Part shown: piece by piece, positions 49,801 through 55,800 of the stretch
Numbering within the stretch: the stretch's first letter is position 1
Layout of the letters: each line of letters starts with the position of its first letter
Assembly (NCBI GenBank): GCA_032718475.1
Contig: JAUCBJ010008493.1
Span: forward strand, 1 to 62,580
Reading direction: 5' to 3'
Source: Nemertoderma westbladi
Lineage: Eukaryota; Xenacoelomorpha; Nemertodermatida; Nemertodermatidae
DNA length: 62,580 nucleotides
The notes under the pieces: generated by a model
The model's database searches: none
Told to the model about the DNA's origin: nothing
What the model saw: only the letters and a program-made list of their open reading frames with translations
Made by a program: the position numbers and the translations under genes

Positions 49801-52800
49801 TTGGACGAACACGTGTCGCAGAATAAATTTACTTTGGAGAAACTAAATAAACCAAAACGTGAAGTAATTGAGAGTCTTCGGGAAGAGCGTAACAATTATA
49901 TGGAGCAGTTGGGGGCAGAAAGGGAAGAGAGAAGCGCAAAGGAGGCGAATATTCACGATACTGGACGCCGGTTGCTGGGGAATATTAGTGAGAACGATCG
50001 GTTGAGGCAGGTTAGTGGTTCTATTACACAGGTTAGTGGTTCTATTGGATAGGTTAGTGGTTCTATTGGACGGGTTAGTGGTTCTATTGGACGGGTTAGT
50101 GGTTCTATTGGACGGGTTAGTGGTTCTATTGGATAGGTTAGTGGTTCTATTGGACGGGTTAGTGGTTCTATTGGACGGGTTAGTGGTTCTATTGGACGGG
50201 TTAGTGGTTCTATTTGATGGGTTAGTGGTTCTATTGGATGGGTTTGTGGTTCTATTACACAGGTTAGTGGTTCTATTGGACGGGTTAGTGGTTCTATTGG
50301 ACGGGTTAGTGGTTCTATTGGACGGGTTAGTGGTTCTATTGGATAGGTTAGTGGTTCTATTGGACGGGTTAGTGGTTCTATTGGACGGGTTAGTGGTTCT
50401 ATTGGACGGGTTAGTGGTTCTATTTGATGGGTTAGTGGTTCTATTGGATGGGTTTGTGGTTCTATTACACAGGTTAGTGGTTCTATTACACAGGTTAGTG
50501 GTTCTTTTGGACGGGTTAGTGGTTCTATTGGACTGGTTCGTGGTTCTATTACACAGGTTAGTGGTTCTATTGGACGGGTTAGTGGTTCTATTCGACGGGT
50601 TGGTGGTTCTATTGGACGAGTGCGTGGTTCTATTGGATGGGTTTGTGGTTCTATTACACAGGTTAGTGGTTCTATTACACAGGTTAGTGGTTCTTTTGGA
50701 CGGGTTAGTGGTTCTATTGGACTGGTTCGTGGTTCTATTACACAGGTTAGTGGTTCTATTGGACGGGTTAGTGGTTCTATTGGACGGGTTGGTGGTTCTA
50801 TTGGACGAGTGCGTGGTTCTATTGGATGGGTTAGTGGTTCTATTGGACGGGTTAGTGGTTCTATTGGACGAGTGCGTGGTTATATTGGATGGGTTAGTGG
50901 TTCTATTACACAGGTTAGTGGTTCTATTGGATGTGTTAGTGTTTCTATTGGACGGGTTAGTGGTTCTATTGGACGGGTTAGTGGTTCTATTGGACGGGTT
51001 AGTGGTTCTATTGGACTGGTTAGTGGTTCTATTGGACGAGTGCGTGGTTCTATTGGATGGGTTAGTGGTTCTATTACACAGGTTAGTGGTTCTATTGGAT
51101 GGGTTAGTGTTTCTATTGGACGGGTTAGTGGTTCTATTGGACGGGTTAGTGGTTCTATTGGACGGGTTAGTGGTTCTATTGGACGAGTGCGTGGTTCTAT
51201 TGGGCGGGTTAGTGGTTCTATTGGACGAATTCGCGGTTCTATTGGGCGGGTTAGTGGTTCTATTGGGTGGTTTAGGGGTTCTATTGGACGAATTCGTGTT
51301 TCTATTGGGCGGGTTAGTGGTTCTATTGGGCGGGTTAGTGGTTCTATTGGACGGGTTAGTGGTTCTATTGGACGGGTTAGTGGTTCTATTGGACGAGTGC
51401 GTGGTTCTATTGGGCGGGTTAGTGGTTCTATTGGACGAATTCGCGGTTCTATTGGGCGGGTTAGTGGTTCTGTTGGGCGGGTTAGGGGTTCTATTGGACG
51501 AATTCGTGGTTCTATTGGGCGGGTTAGTGGTTCTATTGGGCGGGTTAGTGGTTCTATTGGACGAGTTCGTGGTTCTATTGGGCGGGTAAGTGGTTCTATT
51601 GGACGTGTTGGTGGTTTTATTAGTTAGTGGTTTTATTGGACGGGTTGGTGGTTCTATTGGACGGGTTAGTGGTTCTATTAGGTGGATTAGTGGTTCTATT
51701 GGTCGGGTTAGTGGTTCTTTTGGACGAGTTGGTGGTTCTATTGGACGAGTTCGTGGTTCTATTGGCCGAGTTCGTGGTTCTATTAGGTGGATTAGTGGTT
51801 CTATTACACAGGTTAGTGGTTCTATTGGATGGGTTAGTGGTTCTATTGGACGGGTTAGTGGTTCTATTGGATGGGTTAGTGTTTCTATTGGACGGGTTAG
51901 TGGGTCTATTGGACGGGTTAGTGGTTCTATTAGGTGGATTAGTGGTTCTATTGGTCGGGTTAGTGGTTCTTTTGGACGAGTTAGTGGTTCTATTGGACGG
52001 GTTAGTGGTTCTATTGGGAGGGTTAGTGGTTCTATTGGGCGGGTTAGGGGTTCTATTGGACGAATTCGTATTCTATTGGGCGGGTAAGTGGTTCTATTGG
52101 ACGCGTGGGTGGTTTTATTAGTTAGTGGTTTTATTGGACGGGTTGGTGGTTCTATTGGACGGGTTAGTGGTTCTATTGGACGGGTTGGTGGTTCTATTGG
52201 CCGAGTTCGTGGTTCTATTAGGTGGATTAGTGGTTCTATTGGACGGGTTGGTGGTTCTATTGGACGGGTTAGTGGTTCTATTGGACGGGTTAGTGGTTCT
52301 ATTGGACGGGTTAGTGGTTCTATTGGATGGGTTAGTGTTTCTATTGGACGGGTTAGTGGTTCTATTACACAGGTTAGTGGTTCTATTGGATGGGTTAGTG
52401 TTTCTATTGGACGGGTTAGTGGTTCTATTGGACGGGTTAGTGGTTCTATTGGGCGGGTTAGTGGTTCAATTGGACGAATTCGTGGTTCTATTGGGCGGGA
52501 TAGTGGTTCCATTGGGCGGGTTAGGGGTTCTATTGGACGAATTCGTGGTTCTATTGGGCGGGTAAGTGGTTCTATTGGACGTGTTGGTGGTTTTATTAGT
52601 TAGTGGTTTTATTGGACGGGTTGGTGGTTCTATTGGACGGGTTGGTGGTTCTATTGCACGGGTTAGTGGTTCTATTGGACGGGTTGGTGGTTCTATTGGC
52701 CGAGTTCGTGGTTCTATTAGGTGGATTAGTGGTTCTATTGGACGGGTTGGTGGTTCTATTGGACGGGTTAGTGGTTCTATTGGACGGGTTAGTGGTTCTA

Positions 52801-55800
52801 TTGGACGGGTTGGTGGTTCTATTGGCCGAGTTCGTGGTTCTATTAGGTGGATTAGTGGTTCTATTGGACGGATTAGTGGTTCTATTGGACGGGTTAGTGG
52901 TTCTATTGGACGGGTTAGTGGTTCTATTGGGCGGGTTAGTGGTTCTATTGGACGAATTCGTGGTTCTATTGAGCGGGTTAGTGGTTCTATTGGGCGGGTT
53001 AGTGGTTCTATTGGACGGGTTGGTGGTTCTATTGGACGAGTGCGTGGTTCTATTGGGCGTTTAGTGGTTCTATTGGGCGGGTTAGTGGTTCTATTGGACG
53101 GGTTGGTGGTTCTATTGGACGAGTGCGTGGTTCTATTGGGCGTTTAGTGGTTCTATTGGGCGTTTAGTGGTTCTATTGGACGGGTTAGTGGTTCTATTGG
53201 ACGGGTTGGTGGTTCTATTGGCCGAGTTCGTGGTTCTATTGGGCGGGTTAGTGATTCTATTTGGCGGGTTAGTGGTTCTATTGGACGGGTTAGGGGTTCT
53301 ATTGGACGAGTGCGTGGTTCTATTGGGCGGGTTAGTGGTTCTATTGGGCGGGTTAGTGGTTCTATTGGACGTGTTAGTGGTTTTGTAGTGGTTCTATTGG
53401 TTGGTCTAGTGGTTGCTTCATATTGGACTGGTTAGATTTTCTATAAATATATCGATTTATTGAAGATTTTCTGTTACATTGGATAGGCGATTGCAGACGT
53501 TGAAGAATACATCATTGGTATTGATGTGGACTCTACCTCCAATAACGAAGGTATTAAAGATGTTGCAGATAATCTCGATATAATATTCGGTTTGTATTGT
53601 TTACATCATCGCCGTTAATTATTTTATTTAGTTTAACTATTTTGATATTAAAATAACTTGAAACTGACAATTCGTAGGTCCTTCGTGTGATATTTTTTAG
53701 GTTAATTAATCAGGACAAAATCTACTTAGTAAATTAATAAACGGAGTCGGTTATACAAGTAGGCCTACTGGTACATACTATATGTACCAGTAGTATGTAC
53801 CAGATGTACTATATTCGAACATATTTATTTAAACTGTTCTAAATTTATTAGGCATATGCAATGAGGCCAAAATTAACAGACTTCTTTAAAGATCGGTTTG
53901 GGAGGGAACGCTGTAGCGATGACGTTACTAAACTTGGTAATGATATTGCTGATCGTTGTAATACAGGATCTGCTGACATACCCACTGTATCGGAATTGGC
54001 AATCCGCAATTCGATATTATCTCTTTCCAAACGCAAATCTCCCGATAACGGGATGCTAACAGTAGAGCACCTGATACACAGTAACGAGAGTGACATCTGC
54101 AAATCATTCGCAATGATAATAAACGCATCATTTAGAATTGGAGTGGTCCCTGACCTGTTTGGCGAAACTATTCTTACATGCATCTATAAGGGAAAAGGAA
54201 AAGAGCAGACTGACCCAACCTCATATAGGCCAATCTCTAGTATATCCATATTCGCGAAGGTGTTCGAAGCGATAATACTTAAACACTACCTATCCACCAT
54301 TACTAAACATCATCCGGCGCAGCTAGCGTACCAAAAGGGAATCGGAATAGATTTAATAATTTCTGGAATTCTTGAACAGCTTGAACATAACCGCCAATCT
54401 ACCATACCCACCTTTGTCTGCCAGGTTGACATAGCCGCTGCCTTCGACTCAGTGGACCACTGTCTTTTATTTAGTCGACTCCTGGAGGTTTTAAACCCAT
54501 ACATATGCAGAGTGCTATTCAGTTACTATAGACTGGCGCTAATGTTTATATCCATTGATGGTAGCGTAGACATCAAGGGGCTTCCAGGTTAGAATAGGAG
54601 TGAAACAAGGATCCTTAATTTCGCCCTGTCTTTTTAACTTCTTCACGGAGTCTATCTATGAAGCATTATGCACAACAGTCTCACATAGCAACAGGGCAGT
54701 ATTATGGGTCATTAACTTAACTATGCTGACGATATCCTCGTGTTAGCGAATTTGGAAATTTGGAAAGAATGGTTCATATAATTTGCAATGAATTGGATAA
54801 TTTAAAGCTACAAACCGACCCCACCAAAAGTAAATCGACAGTCTTCAAATCTAGGAACACTGATCACACTCCAGCTGCACTAAATATTGGTGGAATACTT
54901 TTGCCTGACTCCAAACTTATCAGCTTTCTGGGGGTGACTCCGAGATCGCAATGCAGGCCCCTAGCTGATTCTATACGTACTCTCACCATACTATCAGAAA
55001 GATGTCATAGAAATGGTTGGACTGCGAAACACTACCCTATAGAAATAATTTCACACCTCTGGAAATCAATAGCAATTCCCTCTTACTTACACTCCCAAGG
55101 ATTTAGCATAGGCGCAATGTCCGTCGACGACCAAGGGCGACTTGACGCCCACTATATAAAGCTACTCCGTGGCCTACTCTTTGTCGGCAACTATGTATCT
55201 AACGAATGTTTATACACTCTCTTTGACACACCACAGATCACAACGCAATCTGTCAAGGCTTGTCTTGGAACCATACTCAGAGCTACTAATTTCCCTAATT
55301 TTTGTCTGCAACTTAGTCTTCGGGTGAACCTTCTATCAAACCTGCGATCAACTTCCAAGTTCATGGGACTCAGCAGCAGCATTAAATATGCAGCGTTTGA
55401 TCATGGACTCCCGTCAGTATCGTCTCTACTGAACTACCGCTACCATAGAGGACATCTAACAGAACGCCTACGACCTCTACATCCGAGTTGTAAAACTAAA
55501 GAGCAGGCTACGTTCATATAAGACTGCTATAGGCTCAAACAGAGTTTTATAACAAAACATGGGCGTTTCTGCGTTTACTCGAGTTTTTCGGACTATAATG
55601 TACTCCTATTATTGTTCAATTTTACTTCTAATTTACAGTTATACATACATGCGTTTTAATTCAATAGCCCATAAATGAATGGGAATGTGCACCTCTTTTT
55701 AAACCGATTTTTACTAATAAATAAATAAATAACGTACAGATAGTTTCATTCACGGCCGCCACATAGACGGCTGTGAAACGACACTTTGTAACTTAATAAA

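Noticed and set aside
49843-52512. 889-codon minus-strand open frame and several plus-strand frames over the 21-bp array
   Set aside because: The 21-bp unit keeps all frames open. The sequence is an intron between two phase-matched exons.
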